Shown here: positions 33,213 to 42,432 of the stretch, one piece after another
Layout: each line of letters starts with the position of its first letter
How positions within the stretch are numbered: the stretch's first letter is position 1
Assembly: GCF_947492535.1 (NCBI RefSeq)
Contig: NZ_CANLNH010000004.1
Location: 1 to 64,000 of the forward strand
Length of the DNA stretch: 64,000 nt
Source of the DNA: an uncultured Dokdonia sp.
GTDB lineage: Bacteria > Bacteroidota > Bacteroidia > Flavobacteriales > Flavobacteriaceae
Reading direction: 5' to 3'
Translations under genes and position numbers: made by a program
The notes under the pieces: generated by a model
The model's input: the letters and a program-made list of their open reading frames with translations, nothing else
Database searches by the model: none
What the model was told of the DNA's origin: nothing

Positions 33213-33769
33213 TGTAATAGTAGGTTTATAGTTTTTGTAGCTAGTAGCATACGCTCCTCTACAGAACCTTTTAACAGGATATAGGGTCTGTTATTGTGTT
33301 CTAGTGCATTTTTAAAATGATCAAACATTTCTTGCCTTCGTTCAGGGCGATCTCTTAAATCATCTGCATCCCAAGGAGTGTCAATGTAGGTTAAAAGATA
33401 CAAATCATAGGTGTTTTTTAATGCATATTTTGATAGTAAATTAGGACACCAGCCATCATAATAGGCTTCGCTGTATACTTTTGTGGCGAGTAAATCAGTA
33501 TCACAGATCACGATAGGAGGCTGTGTGGCTACGGCTTCATTTTCAAGTTGCATTTGTCCAGCGGCAATAGGGAGTAAATCTTTGGGTCTACATATTTTTT
33601 GTTCTTCATTCCATAGTTTTTGAAGATATTCTCTAGCATATTCAGGTACTAGGGGAGCATTATAGTGCTGGGATAGCTTTCGCGAAAGCGTACTCTTCCC
33701 ACTACTCTCTGGACCAAAAAGGCAGATCTTTATGCTATTACTGGGCTGTTGTCTAAGTGTTTCTTCCAT
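33209..33769 (-). CDS. NadR-like P-loop kinase
   Basis: 186 residues from MEETLRQQ (33769); the frame continues upstream inside pnuC but that part is not plausible. Walker A is FGPESSGKSTLSRKL (19-33); the second motif is PIVICDTDLLATKVY; DRPERRQEMFDHF follows. This resembles the kinase half of NadR and AAA_28 proteins. Placed after a PnuC-type transporter and a thiamine-binding protein, it may phosphorylate the imported vitamin (inference). Its first 40 bp overlap pnuC. The palindrome at 33676-33691 encodes STLSRKLS of the Walker A helix. Confidence 0.85.
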   Translation of the reverse strand: MEETLRQQPSNSIKICLFGPESSGKSTLSRKLSQHYNAPLVPEYAREYLQKLWNEEQKICRPKDLLPIAAGQMQLENEAVATQPPIVICDTDLLATKVYSEAYYDGWCPNLLSKYALKNTYDLYLLTYIDTPWDADDLRDRPERRQEMFDHFKNALEHNNRPYILLKGSVEERMLLATKTINLLLH

Positions 33770-34359
33770 GCGATATGGCCTTGAATAGCTATGATTAGTA
33801 ATATAAGAAATTGAATACCTGTAAAGCCTAGTCCTTTTACAAAATATAAAGGTATAGATATGATGTTTGCAATAATCCAAAGTGACCAATGTTCTAGCTT
33901 TTTATTTGCCATCAGCCACATGGCGGCAAAACAAAGACCTGTAGTAATTGTGTCAACATAGTCTGTCCACTTGTCAAATTTATTCTCATAAATATAAATT
34001 GCAATAACAAGAAGCGCAGTTGAGGTAAAGATAATTATGGCTTTCCCGATATCTTTTTTAGACATGCGAGAAATAGCTAGAGGCGTTCCATTTTTGATTT
34101 TTAACCATGTATACCAACCATAAATACTCATTATGGTATAGTAGATGTTGATAATTACATCACCAAAAAGCTCAAAAATATAACAGATATATACAAAGAT
34201 TACGGTACTTATTATTCCTAGTGGATATACCAAGATGTTTTCTCGTTTCCCAAACCAAACACCTACCACGCCAAAAATAACAGCAATTATTTCCAGTGTT
34301 ATATTTAAGACCGTAGCTCCTTCATATGGGGCTAAGAAGTAATCAAAAATCTGCGACAT
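33730..34359 (-). CDS. PnuC/PnuT-type vitamin transporter
   Basis: 209 residues from MSQIFDYFLAPYE (34359), with seven or so membrane helices. The family-typical block is VGVWFGKRENILVYPLGIISTVIFVYICY with YGWYTWLKIKNGTPL further on. PnuC proteins carry nicotinamide riboside; the PnuT branch carries thiamine in Bacteroidota and is trapped by phosphorylation. A thiamine-binding protein upstream, a kinase downstream and the nearby TPP riboswitch favour PnuT. Overlaps both neighbours. Confidence 0.88.
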   Translation of the reverse strand: MSQIFDYFLAPYEGATVLNITLEIIAVIFGVVGVWFGKRENILVYPLGIISTVIFVYICYIFELFGDVIINIYYTIMSIYGWYTWLKIKNGTPLAISRMSKKDIGKAIIIFTSTALLVIAIYIYENKFDKWTDYVDTITTGLCFAAMWLMANKKLEHWSLWIIANIISIPLYFVKGLGFTGIQFLILLIIAIQGHIAWKKHLDNSPVIA

Positions 34360-34603
34360 AATTACTGCGATCTGTTTTAACAATTTTCATCTGAAATAAT
34401 CCTATATCAATACTAGAAAGACTTTCCTTGATTTCTTTAGTAAGCATGTTCATCACAGCATCATACTCTCCATATACTTGTGTGGATAATGGATTTTCTA
34501 ATACAGTTAAACCAGAGGCTCTTAGTTTTTTGATAAAAGCAGTAATAGGGGGTTCGTAATTGTCTTGTAAAGGCGTAAACGTAAGTTCTACTGATATATT
34601 CAT
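34343..34603 (-). CDS. Thiamine-binding protein, MTH1187/YkoF-like
   Basis: 86 residues from MNISVELTFTPLQ (34603). The open frame upstream is only a G/C hairpin read as GWDSRFHGNT. Signature: ISVELTFTPL, FIKKLRASGLTVLENPLSTQVYGEYDAVM. This small alpha/beta fold (PF01910) binds thiamine in YkoF-type proteins. First gene of the thiamine operon 34603 to 31247. Stop overlaps the transporter start by 17 bp. Confidence 0.82.
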   Translation of the reverse strand: MNISVELTFTPLQDNYEPPITAFIKKLRASGLTVLENPLSTQVYGEYDAVMNMLTKEIKESLSSIDIGLFQMKIVKTDRSNYVADF

Positions 34604-34632
34604 GGTATTCCCGTGAAAACGGGAATCCCACC
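34604..34632. repeat. G/C hairpin before the thiamine operon
   Basis: ATTCCCGTGAAAACGGGAAT (34608-34627), immediately before the ATG. It resembles hairpins at 27803-27845. It could affect translation of the first gene. Confidence 0.5.
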
Positions 34633-34657
34633 CGATCACACTTAAGTTTTTAGTTAA

Positions 34658-35623
34658 CTATTCTTTTTCTTCAAATACGTGAAACGTAGCTCCCATTCCA
34701 TAATTGCGAGAACCAGATAAAATAAGATTTGAATTTTCATTATAGGTCTTGTCAAATACTTGCCATTTCTTATTGTTTAAGAAGATACGACGCACATAGG
34801 TTTTTTGATTGCTTAATTCATTGGTAAAAGGAAGTAATGGTCTAAAGGCTGTCGATATTTTTTTAACCCCTCGTTTTGTTGGGACTTCTCGGTATTTTTT
34901 GGATTGTATAAGTTTGTTTTTATCATCTGCATATCCCAATACTTGTAGCGAAGCAAAGATGCCTCCTTCTGGAATAAAGATTTGCTTGGATTGGATATTT
35001 AGTTCAAACACCTTTTCAGCATCTTGATTAATGGCAAAGATGATTTTTTCATGTATCACCGGTTTTCCAGGCAAACCACTATCATTTTCATAAAACTGAA
35101 TTCTAAAAATGGTAGCAAACTTCCCCTTTCCTCTAGATTTATATTGTGTCTCTGCATTTATAGGAAGCATGAGTTTTGCAATACGTGTAGATTTCCCTTC
35201 ATAACGATTAAAAAGAACAGCGACTTCACTTTCTACCGTAGGTAACCAAGACGTGTGTATATCTTCATGGGTGATAGATTTTTTCTTTTTGGTTTTATAC
35301 TTTCCTCGTTTGGGAGCGGTTACAATCACTTCAGAAAGCTGACTCGCTTCTGGTTGTAATGTAATGATCTCAGGAATATCGTTGGTGCTAAACCCTACTT
35401 CTTTAAATCCAATAGCCGAAATATGTAACGAATCTATATCGGCATATTTTGCTTTTGGAAAATCAAAGATCCCATCTTCTCCAGCAAAAGTCCCGCGGCC
35501 ATCTCCAAAAGAAATGGTAGCAAAGGAGACAGGTGTTTTTGTTTCGGCATCTACTACTTGAAATTTTTGCGCATAGGTAGTGAAGGAGATAAGTAGGAGT
35601 AAAAGGGCAGTTTGTAGTTTCAT
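34658..35623 (-). CDS. Secreted protein with CarboxypepD_reg-like N-terminus
   Basis: 321 residues. Signal peptide MKLQTALLLLLISFTTYAQ; residues 20-100 form a carboxypeptidase regulatory-like domain (FQVVDAETKTPVSFATISFG..., SEVIVTAPKRG). The rest is a beta-rich part of unknown function found in many Bacteroidota surface proteins. Probably periplasmic or outer-membrane associated. Single gene ahead of the thiamine operon, 54 bp away. Confidence 0.8.
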   Translation of the reverse strand: MKLQTALLLLLISFTTYAQKFQVVDAETKTPVSFATISFGDGRGTFAGEDGIFDFPKAKYADIDSLHISAIGFKEVGFSTNDIPEIITLQPEASQLSEVIVTAPKRGKYKTKKKKSITHEDIHTSWLPTVESEVAVLFNRYEGKSTRIAKLMLPINAETQYKSRGKGKFATIFRIQFYENDSGLPGKPVIHEKIIFAINQDAEKVFELNIQSKQIFIPEGGIFASLQVLGYADDKNKLIQSKKYREVPTKRGVKKISTAFRPLLPFTNELSNQKTYVRRIFLNNKKWQVFDKTYNENSNLILSGSRNYGMGATFHVFEEKE

Positions 35624-35653
35624 ACTATAAAAATAGGATTTTCTATGTGATTA

Positions 35654-36364
35654 TCAGGTATTCCAACGATCCTCTTCAAAAGCAGTGCCAATAACGACCA
35701 TGGTGGCTCCTGCGTCATAGGCATCTTGCATTGCTTTTTGAGAACGGATGCCTCCTCCTACTAGCAGCGGAATGTCGATGGCTTCTCGAACGGCTTTTAT
35801 AATCGTTGTAGATACAGGATATTGTGCGCCACTTCCTGCTTCTAGATAGATGCATTTTTTACCTAAATATTGCCCGGCAAGTGCGGTGTGTACAATCGTG
35901 TCTATCTCTTTTTGAGAGATAGGTAATGTCCCACTTACACGCTGTACAGCCGTTTCTTTTCCGCCGTCTATAAGTATATATCCTGTAGGAATGACTTCCA
36001 AATGGCTCTTTTGAATATGAGAAGCCCCTTTTACTTGTTGACCGATTAAGTATTCTGGATTGCGCCCAGAGAGTAATGATAAGAATAAAATACCATCTGC
36101 TTCAGAAGTGATTTGCGTATAATCTCCTGGAAATAAAATCACAGGAACTGTGGTGAGTTTTTTTATGATACGTACGACAGCCTCTATGTTTTGTGATGCA
36201 TCCGTACTACCTCCTACTAAAAAATGGGTGGTTTGGGATGGAACTTTTTCTAAATACGCTTTCGCGAAAGCGTACTCAGCCACAAACTTATCAGGGTCGA
36301 TAAGAATGGCTAACAATTGTTTTTTTTGTAATTGGGCAGTATGTATATCTTGGTACAGATTCAT
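35654..36364 (-). CDS. pcrB: Geranylgeranylglyceryl/heptaprenylglyceryl phosphate synthase
   Basis: 236 residues, a TIM barrel. Family pieces: LAILIDPDKF, FLVGGSTDAS, VILFPGDYTQI, YIYLEAGSGA-type (IYLEAGSGAQYPVS), and the phosphate-binding VGGGIRSQKAM and VVIGTAFEED. It joins a polyprenyl diphosphate to sn-glycerol-1-phosphate, giving archaeal-type ether lipids; the chain length in Bacteroidota is usually geranylgeranyl. The palindrome at 36255-36274 is read as EYAFAKAYLE in an early helix. Single gene. Confidence 0.93.
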   Translation of the reverse strand: MNLYQDIHTAQLQKKQLLAILIDPDKFVAEYAFAKAYLEKVPSQTTHFLVGGSTDASQNIEAVVRIIKKLTTVPVILFPGDYTQITSEADGILFLSLLSGRNPEYLIGQQVKGASHIQKSHLEVIPTGYILIDGGKETAVQRVSGTLPISQKEIDTIVHTALAGQYLGKKCIYLEAGSGAQYPVSTTIIKAVREAIDIPLLVGGGIRSQKAMQDAYDAGATMVVIGTAFEEDRWNT

Positions 36365-36601
36365 CTACGGCGAAAATACGGAATAAGCTTCATACAGATT
36401 TGAGTTGTCTTAATGAAATAATGATCTCATTACATCACATTTGTTTCTGATATACATATAGATTTATAGAAGTATAATTTATAAAGGGAAACCATATTGC
36501 CAGACTCAGCACATATACTATACTATTAGAATATCATAGTGAGGCAACCTTTTACTAATTATTTACGTCTTTATAGTATATACATCGTATAAAACTGAAA
36601 C

Positions 36602-37834
36602 ATGAAAAAAATTATCCTAATACTCTTTTCTGGTTTATTTCTAATAGTAATTGTTCTAGCTGTTATGAATTGGACAACAATAAAAACCCTATTCATATTA
36701 AATAAAGGAACTGTTGAGCAGAAAGAATATAATATCCAAATACCATTTGAGTATAAATTAGGCTTGATATTTATAGATGTTAAAATAGATGGGAGTACTT
36801 ATAAATTTATGCTAGATAGTGGTTCGTCCAATGTGATTTCTAAAGATTTAGCTGAAAAATTAAATTTACAGAGTGCAAACAAAAATAATGTGGAAGATAG
36901 TAAAGGAGTATCTTCAGATTTTGATTTTACTGTCATTGAAAAAATAGGTATTGGTCAGTTAAATTATTTGGATACTGGAGCTGCAATTATAGATTTAGAT
37001 GAATCTGATGATATTGCTTGTTTGAACATAGATGGATTAATTGGTGCTAATTTGATGAAGAAGTCAATCTGGAAAATTGATTATACAACTAAAATGATAC
37101 AAATATCAAACGACATTAATTCTTTTGAAGTTCCAGATGGGAATAAAAAAATCCCAATGTTTACAGAACTTACAGGAAGTCCAATTGTAGATTTGCTTGT
37201 TGATAAAACAGAAGAAAAGAACGTAATTGTAGACTTAGGTTCTAATGCAGGTTTTTCATTATCAATGGATACGTATAACGCTCTCGTAAACGATAATCCC
37301 GCTATGGTAAAAAGATCTAGTTACGGTCTGTCGTCTTCTGCTCTGAATGGGAATAATTTTATTACAACTACATTTCATGAAGTTTTGACAAATACTATTT
37401 CTTTTGGAGAAGTTTCACTCAAAGACACACATGTAAAATTCTCTGAGGATGATAAGGTAAGTACTATCGGTTCTGAGTTTCTTGAGAATTATGATGTAAT
37501 TATAAACTGGCCTGATTATGAAATCATTCTTATCAAGAAAAAAGAATCTAGTACGTTAGAAACTTCATCCTATGGATTCGGTTATAGATATAGTAATAAT
37601 AATATTGTGATCGATAAATTATTGAATAACTCAAAGGCAGAAAAAGAGGGCTTAAAGATTAATGATAGAATCATTAGGATAAATAATACTTTTTTTGATA
37701 AAGTCTTAGTATCAGAGTGGTGTCATATATTACAAAATGGTTTGTTTGATGAAAACAGTGATACTATTGAATTAGTAATCTTACGAGGAGATAAAGAATT
37801 AACATTTAATTTGACTAAAGAAGTTTTGTTTTGA
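36602..37834 (+). CDS. Membrane-anchored aspartyl protease-like protein with PDZ domain
   Basis: 410 residues. One N-terminal helix (3-24) anchors two retropepsin-type halves: FMLDSGSSNVIS with Asp72, and a second IVDLGSNAGFSLS near residue 213. A PDZ domain (about 325-405; GFGYRYSNNNIVIDKLL, AEKEGLKINDRIIRIN) follows. Such proteins are common in Bacteroidota; substrates are unknown. It is more AT-rich than neighbours and lies inside an otherwise minus-strand pcrB-sfp neighbourhood, suggesting a later insertion (inference). Confidence 0.83.
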   Translation: MKKIILILFSGLFLIVIVLAVMNWTTIKTLFILNKGTVEQKEYNIQIPFEYKLGLIFIDVKIDGSTYKFMLDSGSSNVISKDLAEKLNLQSANKNNVEDSKGVSSDFDFTVIEKIGIGQLNYLDTGAAIIDLDESDDIACLNIDGLIGANLMKKSIWKIDYTTKMIQISNDINSFEVPDGNKKIPMFTELTGSPIVDLLVDKTEEKNVIVDLGSNAGFSLSMDTYNALVNDNPAMVKRSSYGLSSSALNGNNFITTTFHEVLTNTISFGEVSLKDTHVKFSEDDKVSTIGSEFLENYDVIINWPDYEIILIKKKESSTLETSSYGFGYRYSNNNIVIDKLLNNSKAEKEGLKINDRIIRINNTFFDKVLVSEWCHILQNGLFDENSDTIELVILRGDKELTFNLTKEVLF

Positions 37835-37858
37835 AATTTCAACAACTAAAACCTCCAA

Positions 37859-38482
37859 TCAAAACCCATACACACAGGTGAATCCTTCAAATTCTAAGAA
37901 ATAAATAGCATAGGTAGATGTTACAGCTTCATAGGTGACGCTAGCGGTTGTTTTTGCATCGTCAAAATAGAAATCGTGTACGTCGATATGTTTTAAAAAA
38001 CTCAACCCTTCTTGAGCATATAGTTTATACAGTGACTCTTTAGCACCCCATACAATCGTTAGTTTTCTAATGATCGCTTCGGTATTTGCTAGCGTTCTAT
38101 ATTCTTCAAGAGGTGTAAATTTATGTGCAATGCGCATTATTTTATCACGTTGCATTTCAATATCAATTCCTACTTCTTGATCACTCACAATAATTCCTGA
38201 AAAGGTAAAAGAATGTGTAATAGAAATACATTTTCCATCTTTAAGATGAGGTTTCCCTTGTGCATCGTAATACAAATCAAAATCTGTATATCCAGCTTCA
38301 GCCAATAAATGACGCACACTCATAAAGCCTCGTTGGTGTAATTCAGACTTCATTCCATCTACACGTTGCTGGCAGTGATCGGTGAGTTTTATGTTTCGCG
38401 AAAGCGTAGCAATATCCTCTTCTATCTTCCAGATATAGACGGTTGTTTGCGGATTTATTGTTATTGTTTTGTAAAGAGGCAT
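37859..38482 (-). CDS. 4'-phosphopantetheinyl transferase
   Basis: 207 residues. Both signature motifs are seen: VGIDIEMQRDKIMRIAHKFTPLEE and WGAKESLYKLYA. It moves the phosphopantetheine arm of CoA to a carrier protein Ser. Size and layout fit the Sfp-like group of Bacteroidota. The palindrome at 38393-38406 is read as ATLSRN. It is divergent from ahcY with 60 bp between. Confidence 0.9.
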   Translation of the reverse strand: MPLYKTITINPQTTVYIWKIEEDIATLSRNIKLTDHCQQRVDGMKSELHQRGFMSVRHLLAEAGYTDFDLYYDAQGKPHLKDGKCISITHSFTFSGIIVSDQEVGIDIEMQRDKIMRIAHKFTPLEEYRTLANTEAIIRKLTIVWGAKESLYKLYAQEGLSFLKHIDVHDFYFDDAKTTASVTYEAVTSTYAIYFLEFEGFTCVYGF

Positions 38483-38502
38483 GAGAACTGTAAGATATTA
38501 CG

Positions 38503-38510
38503 TAATTTTG
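38503..38510 (+). promoter_or_regulatory. -7 element of ahcY
   Basis: TAATTTTG, 33 bp before the ahcY ATG. No clear -33 TTTG. Confidence 0.45.
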
Positions 38511-38528
38511 CACGCAATTTGCTATAAT

Positions 38529-38536
38529 CAAAGATA
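38529..38536 (-). promoter_or_regulatory. -7 element of the phosphopantetheinyl transferase gene
   Basis: TATCTTTG on the minus strand, 47 bp before the start, so the two divergent promoters would be face to face within 35 bp. Confidence 0.4.
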
Positions 38537-38542
38537 CTAATA

Positions 38543-39859
38543 ATGAGTACAAAAACAGCACCGTACGTACCGTACAAAGTAAAAGATATTTCATTGGCGG
38601 CATGGGGTCGTAAAGAAATTGAGCTTGCAGAAGCAGAAATGCCAGGATTAATGTCTCTTCGTGAAGAGTATAAAGATGAGCAGCCTCTTAAAGGAGCGCG
38701 TATTGCTGGATGTTTACATATGACCATTCAGACAGCCGTGTTAATTGAAACATTAAAAGCTCTTGGAGCTGAGGTAACTTGGAGTTCTTGTAATATATTT
38801 TCTACACAAGATCAAGCAGCAGCAGCCATTGCAGATGCTGGAATTCCAGTATATGCTTGGAAAGGAATGAATGAAGAAGAATTTGATTGGTGTATCGAGC
38901 AAACACTTTTCTTTGGAGAAGATCGTAAGCCATTAAATATGATTCTTGATGATGGAGGAGATCTTACCAATATGGTTTTAGATCGTTATCCAGAATTAGT
39001 AGGTGATATCAAAGGACTTTCTGAAGAAACAACTACAGGTGTTCACCGTTTATACGAGCGTATGAAAAATGGAACGCTTCCTATGCCTGCGATCAATGTA
39101 AACGATTCTGTTACAAAATCAAAGTTTGATAATAAATATGGATGTCGTGAGAGTGCCGTAGATGCTATACGTCGTGCTACAGATACAATGCTTGCTGGAA
39201 AGCGTGTTGTGGTATGTGGATATGGTGATGTAGGAAAAGGGACTGCAGCTTCTTTTAAAGGAGCAGGATCTATTGTAACCGTTACTGAAATCGATCCTAT
39301 CTGTGCATTACAAGCTGCTATGGATGGATTTGAAGTTAAGAGACTTGAAACGGTAGTAGGAAATGCAGATGTTGTGATTACAACAACAGGAAATAAAGAC
39401 ATTATCCAAGCACGTCATTTTGAAGCAATGCGTGATAAAGTAATCGTTTGTAATATTGGTCACTTTGATAATGAGATCGATATGGCTTGGTTAAACGGAA
39501 CGCACGGAGCTACAAAAGATGAAATCAAACCTCAAGTAGATAAGTATACTATAGATGGAAAAGATATCATCGTTCTTGCAGAAGGTCGTTTAGTAAACTT
39601 AGGTTGTGCAACAGGACACCCAAGTTTTGTAATGAGTAATTCATTTACAAACCAAACGCTAGCACAAATCGAACTTTGGAACCACAGTGATAAATACAAA
39701 AATGAAGTATATATGCTTCCTAAGCATCTTGATGAGAAAGTAGCTGCATTACACCTTGCACGTCTTGGAGTAGAGTTAGAAACACTTCGCCCAGATCAAG
39801 CTGAGTATATTGGTGTGACGGTAGAAGGTCCATTTAAGCCAGAATATTACAGATACTAA
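38543..39859 (+). CDS. ahcY: Adenosylhomocysteinase
   Basis: 438 residues, full length. Signatures: [17 protein letters not shown]-type ([19 protein letters not shown]), [24 protein letters not shown] (NAD binding) and the C-terminal PFKPEYYRY. It splits S-adenosylhomocysteine to adenosine and homocysteine, closing the methyl cycle. Single gene with a clear terminator. Confidence 0.98.
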   Translation: MSTKTAPYVPYKVKDISLAAWGRKEIELAEAEMPGLMSLREEYKDEQPLKGARIAGCLHMTIQTAVLIETLKALGAEVTWSSCNIFSTQDQAAAAIADAGIPVYAWKGMNEEEFDWCIEQTLFFGEDRKPLNMILDDGGDLTNMVLDRYPELVGDIKGLSEETTTGVHRLYERMKNGTLPMPAINVNDSVTKSKFDNKYGCRESAVDAIRRATDTMLAGKRVVVCGYGDVGKGTAASFKGAGSIVTVTEIDPICALQAAMDGFEVKRLETVVGNADVVITTTGNKDIIQARHFEAMRDKVIVCNIGHFDNEIDMAWLNGTHGATKDEIKPQVDKYTIDGKDIIVLAEGRLVNLGCATGHPSFVMSNSFTNQTLAQIELWNHSDKYKNEVYMLPKHLDEKVAALHLARLGVELETLRPDQAEYIGVTVEGPFKPEYYRY

Positions 39860-39880
39860 TCTGAATTAAACATATAATCT

Positions 39881-39893
39881 CGCTTTCGCGAAA
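39881..39893. repeat. Short palindrome CGCTTTCGCGAAA (intergenic)
   Basis: One-arm-truncated copy directly before the ahcY terminator. Confidence 0.65.
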
Positions 39894-39900
39894 TCATATA

Positions 39901-39929
39901 AAAACCCATACAATTGTATGGGTTTTTAT
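39901..39929 (+). terminator. Terminator of ahcY
   Basis: AAAACCCATACAATTGTATGGGTTTTT: a perfect stem followed by T residues, 41 bp after the stop. Confidence 0.85.
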
Positions 39930-39965
39930 ACAAACACTATTTAATTTTAAACAATCTCAGGTATT

Positions 39966-40463
39966 ATGAAAAATGCTTTTTTGAAATGTAGTTTTTTATT
40001 CTTCGCACTTGTATTTGTTGCTTCTTGTAGTAGCGATGATAGTGGACCCGAAGAAGCAGCACCAGTCGCATTTAGAGCTTCTGTTGCAGGGCAAAATGTA
40101 CGTACAGATAATGTAACTGCAACATTGTCTAATGGAGGAAGGCAACTGACTGTAGTTGCGCCAACAGATTTTGGAGCTCTAACGATCACATTAGGGACTA
40201 ATGCTACTGATTCGCCATTTGTGACAAATAGAACGTATCAGATAGATGATACAGGGAATGCATCTATTAGAATATCTTCTTTAGACGCTAATTTTAGTTC
40301 CAATGCTGAGCTAGGGGGATCTATTACGATATCAGAATTCAATACACAGGAAATGACCATTTTTGGGTCTTTTTCTGCTACTGTTGTAAACTCTATAGAT
40401 AGTAGTGATACCCTTTCAATAACAAATGGAGCGCTATTTAATGTAAATTATACAGTGCAGTAA
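39966..40463 (+). CDS. Putative lipoprotein, DUF6252-like
   Basis: 165 residues. Lipobox VASC gives Cys21, followed by SSDDSGPEE, the acidic Ser/Asp stretch typical of surface-exposed lipoproteins in Bacteroidota. The mature part is a small beta sandwich (FRASVAGQNVRTDNVTATLS, MTIFGSFSATVVN) like DUF6252 lipoproteins. Function unknown. Bracketed by two terminators, so monocistronic. Confidence 0.8.
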   Translation: MKNAFLKCSFLFFALVFVASCSSDDSGPEEAAPVAFRASVAGQNVRTDNVTATLSNGGRQLTVVAPTDFGALTITLGTNATDSPFVTNRTYQIDDTGNASIRISSLDANFSSNAELGGSITISEFNTQEMTIFGSFSATVVNSIDSSDTLSITNGALFNVNYTVQ

Positions 40464-40490
40464 TTAGAAGAGGATATCACAATCATAATA

Positions 40491-40521
40491 AAAAAGCCTA
40501 CACATTTGTGTAGGCTTTTTT
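40491..40521 (+). terminator. Terminator of the lipoprotein gene
   Basis: AAAAAGCCTACACA / TGTGTAGGCTTTTTT stem, 28 bp after the stop. Confidence 0.85.
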
Positions 40522-40593
40522 ATGTTAAGGAATGAATTAAAAATAGCACTAGTAATAAGATGCATATTCCCACTATTTTGTTCATACTACATA

Positions 40594-41472
40594 TTATTCT
40601 TTTACGAGAGTGAGTTCTGCACTTTCATTAGCATCTAGACTTGTTCGAGTGGTGATAAGATTTGTGCCGTCAAGAATTTCTACTTTTACTGTATTAGGGG
40701 CAGATTCTCCAACATTAAGCGCTGTTACTTTAATAGAGGTTAATGCTTTTGTAATCGTAATTGGGATTTCTTTTTTTTCACGTGTGATAGAATAGTTTTC
40801 TAAAATCAACTCACCATCTAGGTATAAATTAACACGGTCATCATCTACTTTTCCAGCATCGTATATTGAGACTATAACATTTTTGGTTTTAGTAAAAATA
40901 TTGAGATTCTCATTACTCTTAACAACACTCATGGTGAGGGTATCTAATTTGCGCTTTAGATTTATTTTCTCTTTTACCTCTTTACTTACTAGTTTAGATT
41001 TTAATATTTTTTTCTGTGCTTTTTCGACACGTTTTTGAACTTTTTCGGCATTGGTCATGATAATCATGCCATTTATACAAGGAGTCTTATTCTCGCGAAG
41101 CCCTTTAAAATCACCGCTAAACGCTCTGTTCTTCTTTAAATTTCGTAATTTACCATTAAAATTAATTAAGCAAATATCAAACTCATCTAAGGATGATTTG
41201 GTGTATACAACATTGAGTTCTTTAAAAGAAAACTCGTTTGTCTTTTCATTATAAATTCCTTCTATATTTGATTTTGTTTCATGAGCTCCTCCCATATTAG
41301 CGATAGAGTATCCATTAATGACACCATCTAATTCTTCAAAGTCAAGTTTATAGGAAATAAATGCAGAATCACTAAGCTTTATAAGTCCAAGGTATTCATA
41401 GGTATTTTGCTGAGAAAAAAGGAATTGCGAGATAGAAGTGAAAACAAAAAAGAAACAAAGGAGTTTTTTCAT
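40594..41472 (-). CDS. Secreted hypothetical protein
   Basis: 292 residues. Signal peptide MKKLLCFFFVFTSISQFLFSQ. Residues 22-140 look like a beta-rich sensor-like domain (YEYLGLIKLSDSAFISYKLDFEELDGVINGY); a lysine-rich coiled stretch (145-185) follows, then a C-terminal beta domain (IFTKTKNVIVSIYDAGKVDDDRVNLYLDGELI) similar to CHRD or carbohydrate-binding-like folds. Function unknown. Divergent from the TM2 gene with 48 bp between. Confidence 0.72.
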   Translation of the reverse strand: MKKLLCFFFVFTSISQFLFSQQNTYEYLGLIKLSDSAFISYKLDFEELDGVINGYSIANMGGAHETKSNIEGIYNEKTNEFSFKELNVVYTKSSLDEFDICLINFNGKLRNLKKNRAFSGDFKGLRENKTPCINGMIIMTNAEKVQKRVEKAQKKILKSKLVSKEVKEKINLKRKLDTLTMSVVKSNENLNIFTKTKNVIVSIYDAGKVDDDRVNLYLDGELILENYSITREKKEIPITITKALTSIKVTALNVGESAPNTVKVEILDGTNLITTRTSLDANESAELTLVKE

Positions 41473-41520
41473 AGGAAAAAATGACTATTTTAGAAGGGTC
41501 TAATTTAATCAATATTTATT

Positions 41521-41862
41521 ATGAAAATTAAAATTATTCTTTCTTTTGCGTTGCTTCTTTTTGCAGTAACAAACATGCATGCAGGTTTTCCAGTACCTAA
41601 AACTGTAGAAAATGTGAATGTAACCATTACTGCAGATGAAGAAGCAGAGGCTATTACATCTCCAGCGGCGGGTATTGCTGGTAGAGATATGTGGGTAGCT
41701 GGTGCTTTTTGGTTCTTCTTAGGAGGATTTGCTGCGCATAGATGGTATTTAGGAAGTCCAGTAGGATGGAATATCTTATTCATCGTTACATTAGGTGGAT
41801 TAGGTATTTGGTGGCTTGTTGATGGGATAAACATCTTCACGCGAAATTGGGACGGACTATAA
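41521..41862 (+). CDS. TM2 domain protein
   Basis: 113 residues. Signal-like N-terminus (MKIKIILSFALLLFAVTNMHA), then a TM2 domain with two helices (about 58-76 and 82-102): VAGAFWFFLGGFAAHRWYLGSPVGWNILFIVTLGGLGIWWLVDGINI, split here only by its loop. The DRF-like element between helices is present as HRWY. TM2 proteins are small membrane proteins without a fixed role. Strong terminator follows. Confidence 0.88.
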   Translation: MKIKIILSFALLLFAVTNMHAGFPVPKTVENVNVTITADEEAEAITSPAAGIAGRDMWVAGAFWFFLGGFAAHRWYLGSPVGWNILFIVTLGGLGIWWLVDGINIFTRNWDGL

Positions 41863-41880
41863 TCACACCTTATTATATTT

Positions 41881-41914
41881 AAAAAAGCCCCTTGAATTTT
41901 CAAGGGGCTTTTTG
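41881..41914. terminator. Bidirectional terminator
   Basis: AAAAAAGCCCCTTGAA / TTCAAGGGGCTTTTT between the TM2 gene and the convergent Lrp gene. Confidence 0.88.
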
Positions 41915-41930
41915 TTTCAACTATTTTTTG

Positions 41931-42401
41931 CTAGATTTTAATCTGCCTATCAATTTGTTGATCTAAGGATATAAATGTTTCTGTTCTAGATACTCCATCA
42001 ATCGCTTGAATTTTTTTATTCAACAAGTTCATAAGATCTTCATTATTCTTACATAAAATTTTAATAAGAATAGACCAGTTTCCAGTGGTGTAATGGCATT
42101 CTATTACTTCTGGAATATCTTCTAACTGCCGAACAGCTCGTGCGTTATTTGCAGCTCTATCTAGGTATACTCCTATAAAAGCCATGGTGCGATACCCTAA
42201 TACTTTTGGATCTATAATAAATTTTGATCCTGCAAGCAGTCCAGATTTTTCAAGTTTCCGTAATCGTTGATGGATGGCAGCTCCAGAAATACCCACTTTA
42301 CGTGCAATTTCAAGAATAGGTTTACGTGCATCTTTCATAAGCTGACGTAAAATGATCTTGTCTATTCCATCTATAATAAGTTCGTCGTTTTTAATTTTCA
42401 A
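41931..42401 (-). CDS. Lrp/AsnC family transcriptional regulator
   Basis: 156 residues. N-terminal winged helix-turn-helix (IDKIILRQLMKDARKPILEIARKVGISGAAIHQRLRKLEKSGL) and C-terminal RAM ligand-binding domain (AFIGVYLDRAANNARAVRQLEDIPEVIECHYTTGNWSILIKI). These form octamers and respond to amino acids. The target is unknown. Confidence 0.93.
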   Translation of the reverse strand: MKIKNDELIIDGIDKIILRQLMKDARKPILEIARKVGISGAAIHQRLRKLEKSGLLAGSKFIIDPKVLGYRTMAFIGVYLDRAANNARAVRQLEDIPEVIECHYTTGNWSILIKILCKNNEDLMNLLNKKIQAIDGVSRTETFISLDQQIDRQIKI

Positions 42402-42432
42402 AATCAGTTGTATTTTAAAATGTGTTATATGT

